Shown here: in pieces, positions 1-7,379 of the stretch
Layout: every line of letters begins with the position of its first letter
How positions within the stretch are numbered: the first letter of the stretch is position 1
Assembly: GCA_020632595.1 (NCBI GenBank)
Contig: JACKFF010000032.1
Coordinates: 1 to 10,587 of the forward strand
Origin: Nitrospiraceae bacterium
GTDB lineage: Bacteria; Nitrospirota; Nitrospiria; Nitrospirales; UBA8639
Length of the DNA stretch: 10,587 nucleotides
Reading direction: 5' to 3'
Translations under genes and position numbers: made by a program
The notes under the pieces: model-generated
What the model was told of the DNA's origin: nothing
The model's database searches: none
Seen by the model: the letters and a program-made list of their open reading frames with translations, nothing else

Positions 1-152
1 AGCGGCAAGTGAAACCTTGGCTTAAGACTATCGAAACGACAGTGTGCGAGGTCCTAACGACATCCATCCAAAAGGGGATTCCCCCGTTGGTTATGACGAA
101 TCGTCTGGCGAAGCAAAAAATTCGGCATTCGATGAACATCCAGAATGCGTAA
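1..152 (+). CDS. C-terminal fragment, probable Glu/Leu/Phe/Val dehydrogenase family protein (5' end outside window)
   Basis: An open frame enters from the left edge (first whole codon at base 3) and runs 49 codons to a TAA at 150-152. The visible tail reads TIETTVCEVL, then KGIPPLVMTNRLAKQKI, then a short polar end. The pattern of I-x-x-T-V-x-x-V-L, a Gly-Ile about ten residues later and a closing (D/N)-R-L-A-x-x-x-I matches, from memory, the last helices of leucine/glutamate-type amino acid dehydrogenases. That family oxidatively deaminates amino acids with NAD(P). The catalytic Lys/Asp and the Rossmann domain would lie upstream, outside the window. The gene converges on the lipoprotein gene ending at 386. 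That this is a real gene end is fairly likely; the family call is moderate, because it rests on about 35 residues. Confidence 0.5.
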   Translation, partial: RQVKPWLKTIETTVCEVLTTSIQKGIPPLVMTNRLAKQKIRHSMNIQNA

Positions 153-385
153 AACACAAAAATATTCCTCAATCTGTCACACCTCGAATTGTCTTCCCAT
201 TGAATCGTTGAAACCGTGAACGTGATCACCTGTGGGCGTCAATCCTCAGCTTACGGGGTATCCTCACAATCTATTCACATTCTTATAGGATGTAGCAGAT
301 GAGTCGGCCATTTGGGTTATAGGTGATCTTGTACTGTTGTCCCCGGCAGGATTATTCATCCTGCCGGGGATAACAAACGCGTAAT
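153..385. other. Convergent intergenic spacer
   Basis: This 233-bp spacer lies between a plus-strand gene end and a minus-strand gene end. Apart from the strong hairpin at 340-370 I see no gene, tRNA-like fold or repeat in it. An 8-bp palindrome (GTGATCAC, 222-229) is present but isolated. Confidence 0.6.
340..370. terminator. Strong hairpin between convergent genes, probable bidirectional terminator
   Basis: TCCCCGGCAGGAT (340-352) and ATCCTGCCGGGGA (358-370) form a perfect 13-bp stem with a 5-base loop. It begins 15 bases past the stop codon of the minus-strand lipoprotein gene (386) and also lies downstream of the plus-strand gene ending at 152. Neither strand has a clear T-run after the stem, so it is not a textbook intrinsic terminator. 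Position and stem strength still make transcript ending or 3'-end protection the best reading. Confidence 0.6.
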
Positions 386-2932
386 TTACGGTATTTCCTC
401 TCCCAACACATCCACCACAAACTGAAACGGATTAAAGCTCTGGAGGCCAATCTGAAACGCCACGGTAAAGGCTTCATTTGGGCTTAACTGGCCATCGGCA
501 AAAGAGCCTAGGAGTGGGATAGTGAATAACGCCCCTGCACCATCAGGTCCGCCATCTGCGTTACAGAGCACATTGCCTCCGGTCAGTTTGTTGACCTGAA
601 TGACCAGATTGGAGAGCGTATCGGCGGAAATATTGGTGAATGTCGCTGTGACCGTAAACGTCCCGACCGTTGCACCGCCGCAGGGAGTCCGACTAAAGGC
701 AGTGCTCACCTGGCCTGAACCAAGCGGCGCAAATTTGTTATTTAAATTATTGACTTGAGGATTAATCTTGGCGATAAAGGCGTCTTGCAAGCCGCCGAGG
801 GTTGGCTGCAAGGCAAATTTTATAGGAAATGTGGGTGTCGGGTGAGTCGTCGACGCGCCCCCTGTGGATCCGGTAATGTAAATTTGCCCCTCGCTATCTA
901 CGGCGATATCATTCCCCCCATCACCCCCCGTTCCCCCGAGAAACGTGGAAAATTTTAATGCCGACCCATCTGTCAGGAATTCGGTAATAAAGACGTCTAC
1001 GTTGCCATGAAGCGCAGGTTGTAAGGGGTTTGCCGTAGGAAAATCTGGTGAAAACGTGGAACCTGTGATCCAAGCATGTCCTTCCCCATCAACTGTAATA
1101 TTTGCAGCCTCTTCGAACCCCGTTCCTCCGAGAAAGGTTGCAAAGGATAGGGCCGACCCATCTGAGGCAAGCTTTGCCACGAAGACGTCCCCTCTGCCGT
1201 TTCCATAGGATGGCTGGATGGGGTTTTTTGTGGGAAAGTCTGGAGAGCTTGTATACCCGGTTGTATACACTTGCCCACTGCCATCGACGGCGATTCCTAC
1301 TCCTCCATCGCTGATGCTCCCTCCAAGATAGGTGGAAAAGGTTAGGGCTGATCCATCGACGGTTAGTTGAGCGACGAAAGCGTCAGAGGAACCAAGTAAA
1401 ACTGGCTGGAGGGGATTTTTGGTGGGAAAGTCGGTCGATGCGGTACTTCCTATCACTGTAGCTTGTCCCCTTCCATCAAGGGCGATGCCATTTCCAACAT
1501 CAAGGCTACTTCCTCCGAGATAGGTGGCATAAGCCAAGGCCGAGCCATCCTGGGTCAGTTTAACCACGAAAGCATTATTATCATCGAGGCGAGTGGATTG
1601 GAAGGTATTCAGGGTGGTGGGGAAGTCGGGGGAACTCGTCCATCCTGTGAGATACGCCTGTCCTGTTGCATCGACGGCGATGTCTCCCCCAACATCGTGG
1701 CCGAGTCCCCCAAGAAACGTCGCGTAAGCCAGGTTAGAGCCATCAGGAGCTAGCTTGACGACAAACGCGTCGGCAAACGGGGAATTGCCATTGCCATGGA
1801 TGGGCTGCACAGCATTTTTCGTGGGAAAGTCTGGAGAACCTGTTTCACCGGTCACATACGCGTGTCCTGTGCCATCGACAGCGATACTTAAGGCTGTTTC
1901 TCCGCCCGACCCGCCGAGATATGTGGCATAAATCAAAGCAGAACCATCTGCAGCCAGCTTGGCGATATAGGCATCTCCTAATCCTGCACGGGTGGCCTGG
2001 AGAGGGTTATTCGTTGGAAAATCAAGCGAGGATGTCTCTCCTGCTACATAGACCTGCCCGGTGTTATCCACGGCGATGCCGAAGGGATTGTCATTCCCGG
2101 CTCCTCCGAGGAAGGTGGAGAAGACCAAGATCGGATCAATGATTAACGGCTTGGTGACATCATAGGCTGCCACTTGAAAGCCCACCTGTCCCTCAGTGTT
2201 AATAACATAGCCGCCATCAATTATTTGCCTTTTTCCATCCACATCCTGATAGATGAATGGTTTTTGTTGGCGGATGACTCCATCTTCTGTTTGTAGGAGA
2301 AGAAGGTCTCCATTTTGATCCAGTTCCAATCGAGTGACTCCCTCAAACCTTATCGCAATGTGTTGGGGGTCCTGCCCTGGGCCTACTACAAAGTCATACT
2401 CCAGTTGCTGTTGGTTCCCGTAATAGACGAGGTCGATACCGGGATACACATTGTCGTACCTCACGCGACCATAGATGGGGATATTACTTTCCCATTTGTT
2501 TGGATCGTTCCCGATGAAGTAGTTCACCTTGCCTGGGAGGGCGGTCTCTCCGGCTAGTGTAGGTGTGGGATTCGCTCCGATCAGGTGCATGCGCAGGACA
2601 GCCGGTTCATTGACTGCCTCGTCCGCAGGGGAGTCCGACGGTGTGCTCACTGGTGGCTGCAGGTGAGTGAGGGCCAGCACCGCCTCATTGGGAGTGAGAA
2701 ACAAGCCATAGCCTGGTCCACGAGTGAAAAATTTGACTTCTGGGTCCGTCTGCCCCTGATTGGCTTCAAAACTTAACGGAACGGAGAGGAATGAAGCCTG
2801 CAGGTTAGGAGGTGGAGCGGCTGGCACCTGCTGGGTGGGCTGGGGGAGGGTGGAACACCCTGAAAGGGCTAAAGCCACGGACCACAGGGTAACCAGCAGC
2901 GTGATGAAGGTTGCTTGTTTAAGGAATTGCAT
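386..2932 (-). CDS. SBBP-repeat beta-propeller lipoprotein, copy 1
   Basis: This is an 848-residue exported lipoprotein. A basic/hydrophobic signal peptide ends in the lipobox LSGC, with the lipidated Cys at 26. Residues about 48-270 match the conserved N-terminal region usual before SBBP repeats (FEANQGQTD, GKVNYFIGNDPNKW, YPGIDLVYYGNQ). Residues about 271-725 hold seven SBBP repeats, each with (T/S)(F/Y)LGG, IAVD..G, a V.G.T strand and a DFPT turn, which is enough for a closed seven-bladed propeller. Residues about 727-848 form a separate beta-rich C-terminal domain with Cys 751 and 790. No catalytic residues are evident, and SBBP proteins have no established enzymatic role. Lys27-type inner-membrane retention is not suggested, since +2 is Ser, so outer-membrane anchoring is the inference. 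The ATG at 2932 has AAGGAG 7 bases upstream. It follows the STN gene by 150 bp and is paralogous to the lipoprotein at 4063-6690. Confidence 0.88.
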   Translation of the reverse strand: MQFLKQATFITLLVTLWSVALALSGCSTLPQPTQQVPAAPPPNLQASFLSVPLSFEANQGQTDPEVKFFTRGPGYGLFLTPNEAVLALTHLQPPVSTPSDSPADEAVNEPAVLRMHLIGANPTPTLAGETALPGKVNYFIGNDPNKWESNIPIYGRVRYDNVYPGIDLVYYGNQQQLEYDFVVGPGQDPQHIAIRFEGVTRLELDQNGDLLLLQTEDGVIRQQKPFIYQDVDGKRQIIDGGYVINTEGQVGFQVAAYDVTKPLIIDPILVFSTFLGGAGNDNPFGIAVDNTGQVYVAGETSSLDFPTNNPLQATRAGLGDAYIAKLAADGSALIYATYLGGSGGETALSIAVDGTGHAYVTGETGSPDFPTKNAVQPIHGNGNSPFADAFVVKLAPDGSNLAYATFLGGLGHDVGGDIAVDATGQAYLTGWTSSPDFPTTLNTFQSTRLDDNNAFVVKLTQDGSALAYATYLGGSSLDVGNGIALDGRGQATVIGSTASTDFPTKNPLQPVLLGSSDAFVAQLTVDGSALTFSTYLGGSISDGGVGIAVDGSGQVYTTGYTSSPDFPTKNPIQPSYGNGRGDVFVAKLASDGSALSFATFLGGTGFEEAANITVDGEGHAWITGSTFSPDFPTANPLQPALHGNVDVFITEFLTDGSALKFSTFLGGTGGDGGNDIAVDSEGQIYITGSTGGASTTHPTPTFPIKFALQPTLGGLQDAFIAKINPQVNNLNNKFAPLGSGQVSTAFSRTPCGGATVGTFTVTATFTNISADTLSNLVIQVNKLTGGNVLCNADGGPDGAGALFTIPLLGSFADGQLSPNEAFTVAFQIGLQSFNPFQFVVDVLGEEIP
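788..2122 (-). repeat. Seven tandem SBBP coding repeats (copy 1)
   Basis: Seven degenerate units of roughly 190-205 bases encode the propeller blades, each starting near (S/A)T(F/Y)LGG and ending near DGSAL.(F/Y)(A/S). On the plus strand the recurring marks are the complements of the LGG and GTG-AAA-type codons near 1120, 1320, 1515 and 1705. The repeats diverge at DNA level, so this is an old coding repeat rather than a recent tandem expansion. Confidence 0.8.
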
Positions 2933-2964
2933 GGGGGTGCTCCTTATTTGATGGAATGAATCGG

Positions 2965-2988
2965 GTTATTGGGGATATTTCCAATAAC
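2965..2988 (-). promoter_or_regulatory. Hairpin in the leader between STN and SBBP genes (unit 1)
   Basis: GTTATTGG (2965-2972) and CCAATAAC (2981-2988) form a perfect 8-bp stem with an 8-base loop. It sits in the 150-bp gap, about 20 bases upstream of the AAGGAG ribosome binding site (2940-2945) of the lipoprotein gene. On the minus strand it has no trailing T-run. It could tune read-through from the STN gene or stabilise the lipoprotein message. The corresponding gap of unit 2 is only 66 bp, and I saw no such hairpin there. Confidence 0.35.
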
Positions 2989-3082
2989 GGGGTGATGGTA
3001 TTCAGTTGATTGATGGCAAAGAGGGATGATTGGGAGATCTGCACTTCTGCCCTCTCGTTCCCTCTGAGTGTCCATAAGATCA

Positions 3083-3673
3083 TCATGGTGATGTCTGAAA
3101 GACTGATGGATCAAATGAAAATCCAAATGGCTCAGGTTGCGCTATTTTCTCCTTCTCCGTTTCCTCAGCAGATTGCCGCGGCCATATCTTCACGGTTTCG
3201 GCAGATCTCGCCGTTCCACTCTTCTGGGAGGTTGAGGACTCGTTCTGTGAGATTGCCTGGGGCATCGGTTCGGGGCGAACGAATCCTTTGGGTCGAGGGA
3301 GCACGAAGATCGTGGCAATTTGGGGTTCCCCATGCTCATGTCCGATTTGATACCCGTAGTTCGGGCTGAGATGCTGGAGAGCTTCGGTCACGGGCAATTG
3401 TGCAAATGCGGTCGTGATGGTTTCCTCCTTCGGTACGGTTCCTTCAATGGCAATGGACAATTTTGTCCCGAGTTCCAAGAGAATGGCTTCTAAGGAAGCA
3501 TCTCGAGCGCGGAGAGATACCAAGTTCTTTTCTTCGATGGTGAGGACAAATTCGGCTATTTGAAGATCGGCGATTCCGCCTATTGGTGCGGGGTCTGCAG
3601 CCAACACTTCAGTGGTGACAATCAACCAGAACACTCCCGTGAATCGGAGAATCTGCTTGCAAAACTTGAACAT
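3083..3673 (-). CDS. Exported STN-domain protein, copy 1
   Basis: This is a 196-residue protein with a Sec signal peptide (about 1-25, cleavage likely after VLA). It has one STN-like domain at about 45-125: LVSLRARDASLEAIL, then VPKEETITTAFAQLPV and EALQHLSPNYGYQI. This alternation of V/I-S-L-x-A-x-x-x-x-L and V..A L..L is the fold found at the N-terminus of secretins and TonB-dependent receptors, but no secretin or barrel follows. A Pro-rich linker (about 126-185) leads to a conserved tail FGFSFDPS. The ATG at 3673 is chosen because AAGGAG lies 7 bases upstream (3681-3686) and the signal peptide starts there; the frame is open further upstream to 3790 but lacks such signals. It precedes the lipoprotein gene by 150 bp, so the two are probably co-transcribed. 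A periplasmic adaptor role for the lipoprotein is inferred only. Confidence 0.78.
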   Translation of the reverse strand: MFKFCKQILRFTGVFWLIVTTEVLAADPAPIGGIADLQIAEFVLTIEEKNLVSLRARDASLEAILLELGTKLSIAIEGTVPKEETITTAFAQLPVTEALQHLSPNYGYQIGHEHGEPQIATIFVLPRPKGFVRPEPMPQAISQNESSTSQKSGTARSAETVKIWPRQSAEETEKEKIAQPEPFGFSFDPSVFQTSP

Positions 3674-3691
3674 GGCTCTTCTCCTTTTTTC

Positions 3692-3704
3692 AGAAAATCG
3701 GGAT
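3692..3704 (-). repeat. Leader box shared by both STN genes (copy 1)
   Basis: AGAAAATCGGGAT on the plus strand (minus ATCCCGATTTTCT) matches 12 of 13 bases of the box at 7367-7379. It lies upstream of the STN start, between the candidate promoter and the ribosome binding site. It may be a residue of the duplication or a conserved leader element. Confidence 0.4.
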
Positions 3705-3780
3705 GCGTCGATCGGCGCTTGTTGTTTCTCGTCTATCACGACTTTTCCTTGCCGAGTGTTTAACGTAGAATTTTGAGTGA

Positions 3781-3789
3781 ATAATAGCA
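3781..3789 (-). promoter_or_regulatory. Candidate extended -10 promoter for the copy-1 STN gene
   Basis: On the minus strand the bases read TGCTATTAT, an extended -10 (TGnTATAAT with one mismatch), about 108 bases upstream of the STN ATG. No good -35 is seen at the usual distance, as an A-rich tract lies there. It would give a leader of about 100 bases containing the box at 3692-3704. Confidence 0.27.
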
Positions 3790-3995
3790 AGGCTTTCTTT
3801 TCTTTTTGGGGGGAGAGTTGTGTTGAGCCATCAATGGCTACTTCACAAGCGGAACCTGAGGCGTTTGAAGCAGAGGAGGTTAGCGTGGGGAGATGTTAGA
3901 AGGGTTGAAACAACGTCTTCTTTCGGCACTGTCTGAGAGGAGTCTACTGGCTGTGATTCTTAGGGAAAGGCGTTGCTTCTCTACCGAAGGATCGT

Positions 3996-4017
3996 CCCCC
4001 TCCAATTGAGGAGGGGG
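3996..4017 (-). terminator. Hairpin downstream of lipoprotein copy 2
   Basis: CCCCCTCC (3996-4003) pairs with GGAGGGGG (4010-4017) in a perfect 8-bp, GC-rich stem with a 6-base loop. It lies 45 bases past the stop codon of the lipoprotein gene at 4063. No T-run follows on the minus strand. It probably separates the two tandem units into distinct transcripts, or trims the 3' end. Confidence 0.5.
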
Positions 4018-4062
4018 GATGGTGTGAGAGGAGGTTGCAAATAAATGGATGGTTTGGAGTCC

Positions 4063-6690
4063 TCAGTCTTTTTCTCCCAGTACATCCACCAAAAATTGGA
4101 AAGGGGTGAAGCTTTGGAGGCCAATGGCCAACTGAACGGTGAAAGTTTCACCAGGGCTTAATTGGCTATCCGACAGATCACCCTGCAATGGGACGGTAAG
4201 TATCGCCCCGGCCCCGCCTGGGCCACCATTGGCGTTGCAGAGCATGTTCCCGCCCGTCAGGGTCTTCACCGAAATCAGCAGGTTGGAAAGGGTATTCGCT
4301 GAAGTGTTGGTAAAAGAGGCCGTAATGGTAAAGGTGCCGGCTGATGCTCCACCGCATGGCGTCCGGCTGAAACTGGTGCTCACATCGCCTGGCCCAAGCG
4401 GGGAAAATTTGTCGTTTAAGTTGTCGCGTAGCGGGTCAATTTTGGCAACAAAGGCGTCAGGCAAATTAGGGCTGCCCCGGACAGGCTGAATGGGATTTAC
4501 CGTAGGAAAACCCGGATTAGCGGCACCCCCTGTGATATAAGCCTGGCCAGCTTTATTGACCGCAAGTCCTCCATCTGCAACTTCCCCTCCCAGAAAACTA
4601 GAAAAAAGGATGGTTGATCCGTCCGTGCTGAATTGAGACAAAAAACTTGTTTCCCACCCCGTCAGTTCATCTGAAAAAGGATTTTTTATTGGAAAGTCCT
4701 CTGTTTTACCGGTTAATCCTATTATCAAAACTTCCCCCCTGCTATTTATAGCAATGCCTGTTCCCTGGTCATCATTTCCACCGCCAAAGTAGGTGGCATA
4801 AGCCAGGGCAGAGCCATCTCGGGTGAGCTGGGCCATAAAAGCATCAGATTGTGGGCGGAAGCATGGCGGTAGGTTTGGTGGTGCACCTGGTACAGGACAA
4901 GGCTCTTCTACCAAGGTTGGGTTTTTGAATTGTTGGAAGGCATTTTTTGTTGGAAAATTCTCAGAAAAGGTTCTCCCCGTAATTGAGACCCGTCCCCAAC
5001 CATCAATGGCGATCGCATTCCCAATGTCTAAATCGCTTCCCCCAAGAAATGTAGAATAATTCAAGGCTGACCCATCAGCCGTCAACTGAGCCACAAACGC
5101 ATCGGCAGTTCCGTTGCCGCCTCCCTCTCCATGGAAAGGTTGGAAGGCATTCTTGGTAGGAAAGTTGGCAGAACGGGTAAGCCCTGTCACTGAGGCCTGC
5201 CCGATCTCATCTACGGCAATGGCTTTGCTCACATCGTAGTTCCCGCCACCCAAAAATGTGGCATAGGCCAAGGACGAGCCGTTGGAGTTGAACTTGGCGA
5301 TAAAGGCATCAAATCCCCCACCGCCGCCGTTGGTGGGTTGAAATGCATTCTGGATGGGAAAGTTCGTGGAATTAGTATCTCCTGTCACATAGATTTTACG
5401 ATTGCCATCCACGGCAATGCCATTACCGCTTTCATCACGGGATCCCCCAAGATACGTAGAAAAAATTAATGCGGAACCATCTGGACTGAGCTGTGCGACA
5501 AAAGCATCCGTGGGGTTCCCAAATGGCCCGGGTGGATACGCCACACCATCTTCAACCGCAAGGTTTGGCTGCACGGCATTTTTTGTAGGAAAGTTTGTGG
5601 AGTGAGTGGACCCTGTGACATAGATATATCCCATGCCATCTACGGCAATGTCGTTACCTTGGTCACTGTCACTTCCTCCGAGGTATGTGGAAAATACTAA
5701 GGCCGATCCATCTGCAGTGAACTGGGTTATAAAAACAACATCAGTGCCACCAATGGTGGGTTGTAGAGGATTCAAGGAGGGAAAGCCTGGGAAATCTAAG
5801 GTTTCAGTCCAGCCTGTGACTGTGATCTGTCCCCCTCCGTTCAGAGCAATACCATTGCCGTTGTCTATACCACTGCCGCCTAAGAAAGTCGAAAACACTA
5901 AAATGGGATCAATGATCAGGGGCTTGGTCGTGTCATAGGTAGCGACGTGAAAGCCCACGTGGGTGTCGTTGATGACATACTGTCCCTCAATGGTTTGCCT
6001 GTCGCCTTCTCCCTCCTGATAAATCAGCGGTTTGCGCTGCCGCACTTCTCCGCTTGCAGTCTGCAAGACGAGATCGCCGGTTTGGGTATCCAGTTCCAGA
6101 CGCTCAGTACCTTCAAAGGCCATCGCAATTTGTGCGGGGTCTTCACCTGGAGCCACGATAAAGTCGTACTCCAATTGCCGTTGATTGCCGTAATAGAGCA
6201 AGTCAATGCCGGGATAGACATTGTCATACCGAATCTTTCCATAAGTGGGGATCTGGGTGCGCCACTTGGCAGGATCGTTCCCAATGAAGTAGTTCACTTT
6301 GCCGGGGAGGAGGTTGTCTCCGGTCAGCTCGGGTGTGGCATTGGCACCAACCAAGCGCATGCGCAACACGGCGGAGTCCGGTGAGGTCTCTTCGGTTTCC
6401 TGTTCCGAGCCGGAAGGCTTGGGTTTTCTCAAAGCTAATACGGCCTCCTGGGGTGTGAGGTACAACCCATAGCCAGATCCCCGGGAGAGAAACTTCACCT
6501 GCCCATCTGTCTGTCCCTCATTGGCTTCGAAGTGCAGCGGCGTTTGCAGATATGTCGCTTGAACATGCGCTGAAGTTTCCTTGGCATTTGGTTGATGAGG
6601 GCTTACGATGGCGCAACCCACTAGGCCTAATCCCGCTACACATAGTGAAACCACGATACTGGAAAACGATGAATGTTTGAGGGATGCCAT
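4063..6690 (-). CDS. SBBP-repeat beta-propeller lipoprotein, copy 2
   Basis: This is an 875-residue paralogue of the lipoprotein at 386-2932 with the same architecture. The signal peptide has lipobox LVGC (Cys 26). The conserved N-terminal region spans about 48-265 (FEANEGQTD, GKVNYFIGNDPAKW, YPGIDLLYYGNQ). Seven SBBP repeats span about 266-750, and a C-terminal beta-rich domain spans about 757-875 with Cys 779 and 818 at positions matching copy 1. Blade 2 carries a Pro/Gly-rich insert (about 378-393). Blade 5 carries a longer one (about 592-614) with Cys 598 and Cys 610. The last blade lacks two or three residues in its GG-to-AVD segment. The ATG at 6690 has AAGGAG 10 bases upstream (6701-6706). 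It starts 66 bp after the STN gene, consistent with an operon. Its function is unknown; surface or periplasmic display is inferred from the lipobox and propeller. Confidence 0.88.
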   Translation of the reverse strand: MASLKHSSFSSIVVSLCVAGLGLVGCAIVSPHQPNAKETSAHVQATYLQTPLHFEANEGQTDGQVKFLSRGSGYGLYLTPQEAVLALRKPKPSGSEQETEETSPDSAVLRMRLVGANATPELTGDNLLPGKVNYFIGNDPAKWRTQIPTYGKIRYDNVYPGIDLLYYGNQRQLEYDFIVAPGEDPAQIAMAFEGTERLELDTQTGDLVLQTASGEVRQRKPLIYQEGEGDRQTIEGQYVINDTHVGFHVATYDTTKPLIIDPILVFSTFLGGSGIDNGNGIALNGGGQITVTGWTETLDFPGFPSLNPLQPTIGGTDVVFITQFTADGSALVFSTYLGGSDSDQGNDIAVDGMGYIYVTGSTHSTNFPTKNAVQPNLAVEDGVAYPPGPFGNPTDAFVAQLSPDGSALIFSTYLGGSRDESGNGIAVDGNRKIYVTGDTNSTNFPIQNAFQPTNGGGGGFDAFIAKFNSNGSSLAYATFLGGGNYDVSKAIAVDEIGQASVTGLTRSANFPTKNAFQPFHGEGGGNGTADAFVAQLTADGSALNYSTFLGGSDLDIGNAIAIDGWGRVSITGRTFSENFPTKNAFQQFKNPTLVEEPCPVPGAPPNLPPCFRPQSDAFMAQLTRDGSALAYATYFGGGNDDQGTGIAINSRGEVLIIGLTGKTEDFPIKNPFSDELTGWETSFLSQFSTDGSTILFSSFLGGEVADGGLAVNKAGQAYITGGAANPGFPTVNPIQPVRGSPNLPDAFVAKIDPLRDNLNDKFSPLGPGDVSTSFSRTPCGGASAGTFTITASFTNTSANTLSNLLISVKTLTGGNMLCNANGGPGGAGAILTVPLQGDLSDSQLSPGETFTVQLAIGLQSFTPFQFLVDVLGEKD
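4438..5895 (-). repeat. Seven tandem SBBP coding repeats (copy 2)
   Basis: Seven coding repeats of about 190-260 bases encode the blades. Length varies more than in copy 1 because of loop insertions in blades 2 and 5. Several blades share the NFPTKNAFQ or NFPTKNAVQ turn, suggesting partial homogenisation between blades 2, 4 and 5. Confidence 0.78.
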
Positions 6691-6756
6691 AGCGTCTTAT
6701 CTCCTTCAATGATTGCGAGGGACCGTCCTCCGTAAAGTGTTTGGAGCGGCCGCTTG

Positions 6757-7329
6757 TTATTGCCGAAAGGCCGAGGGATCGAATGAAAATCCGAACGGCG
6801 CGGGTTGCGCCCCATTTCCCTTCTCTGAAGGTTTGGCTGATTCACGGGGCAGGATGGTCACCGTCTCGGTGGTCCCAGCTACCACAGAGGTCGTGGACTC
6901 CTTTCGTTGGGTGTCCTGAGGTGTGGGTTGAGGGCGAACGAATCCCTTTGGCTGGGGTAAGACAAAGATGGTGGCAATTTTGTGCTCCCCATTTTCATTT
7001 TTTATCTGGTATCCGTAATTCGGGCTAAGGTGCTGGAGAGCTTCTGCTAACGGTAATTGTGCAAACGCCGTGCTGACGGTCTCTTCTTGAGGAATGTCTC
7101 CTTCCACCAGGATGGACATTTTTTGACTGAGTTCCTCCAGAATGGTCTTGAGGGACGCTTCACGCGCTCGGAGAGAAATAAAATTGCCTTCCACAGCTAA
7201 CACATATTCTGCCATCTTGAGTCCCGTCATTCCGATGGCATTTTCCGAGATGGCTGCCGTTGCCCCTTGTGCCCATATGAATAGGCAGCTGTAAACAGTC
7301 ACGAGTATCCCTCTGCTTACCTTCTGCAT
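6757..7329 (-). CDS. Exported STN-domain protein, copy 2
   Basis: This is a 190-residue paralogue of the protein at 3083-3673. The signal peptide (about 1-25) ends with ATA, a good signal peptidase site. The STN-like domain spans about 42-122 (FISLRAREASLKTIL, IPQEETVSTAFAQLPL, EALQHLSPNYGYQI). It is followed by IATIFVLPQPKGFVRPQP, a low-complexity linker and the tail FGFSFDPSAFRQ. The ATG at 7329 is preferred over the longer open frame to 7440 because AAGGAG sits 8 bases upstream (7338-7343) and the signal peptide then lies at the N-terminus. The most conserved parts between copies are the second half of the STN domain, the KGFVRP stretch and the FGFSFDPS tail. The downstream lipoprotein gene starts 66 bp later. 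STN domains normally bind partner proteins or signals at the outer membrane; the partner here is unknown, with the lipoprotein an obvious candidate. Confidence 0.78.
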   Translation of the reverse strand: MQKVSRGILVTVYSCLFIWAQGATAAISENAIGMTGLKMAEYVLAVEGNFISLRAREASLKTILEELSQKMSILVEGDIPQEETVSTAFAQLPLAEALQHLSPNYGYQIKNENGEHKIATIFVLPQPKGFVRPQPTPQDTQRKESTTSVVAGTTETVTILPRESAKPSEKGNGAQPAPFGFSFDPSAFRQ

Positions 7330-7366
7330 ATCCAGCCCTCCTTTTCTGAATTCATTACGACTCACT

Positions 7367-7379
7367 AGAAAATCTGGAT
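7367..7379 (-). repeat. Leader box shared by both STN genes (copy 2)
   Basis: AGAAAATCTGGAT on the plus strand matches 12 of 13 bases of the box at 3692-3704. It lies 38 bases upstream of the STN start at 7329. In both copies it lies in the untranslated leader shortly before the ribosome binding site. Confidence 0.4.

Larger units (their letters stand above)
3674..4062. other. Spacer between the two tandem units
   Basis: This 389-bp stretch separates the upstream unit (ending at 4063) from the STN gene at 3673. It holds the leader box (3692-3704), a candidate extended -10 (3781-3789) and the hairpin 3996-4017. The middle part, about 3800-3990, shows no convincing open frame on either strand. 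Confidence 0.5.

Noticed and set aside
2944..3126. Minus-strand 60-codon frame in the STN-SBBP gap
   Set aside because: It overlaps the STN gene end, is His-rich and of low complexity, lacks a ribosome binding site, and has no counterpart in unit 2.
3010..3369. Plus-strand open frame of 119 codons opposite the STN gene
   Set aside because: It is antisense to a well-supported exported STN gene with paralogue conservation, and the translation has no recognisable features.
788..5895. Periodic DNA repeats suggesting CRISPR or satellite DNA
   Set aside because: The period of about 190-260 bases and the degeneracy follow codon-level SBBP blades in two long genes; there are no short direct repeats with unique spacers.
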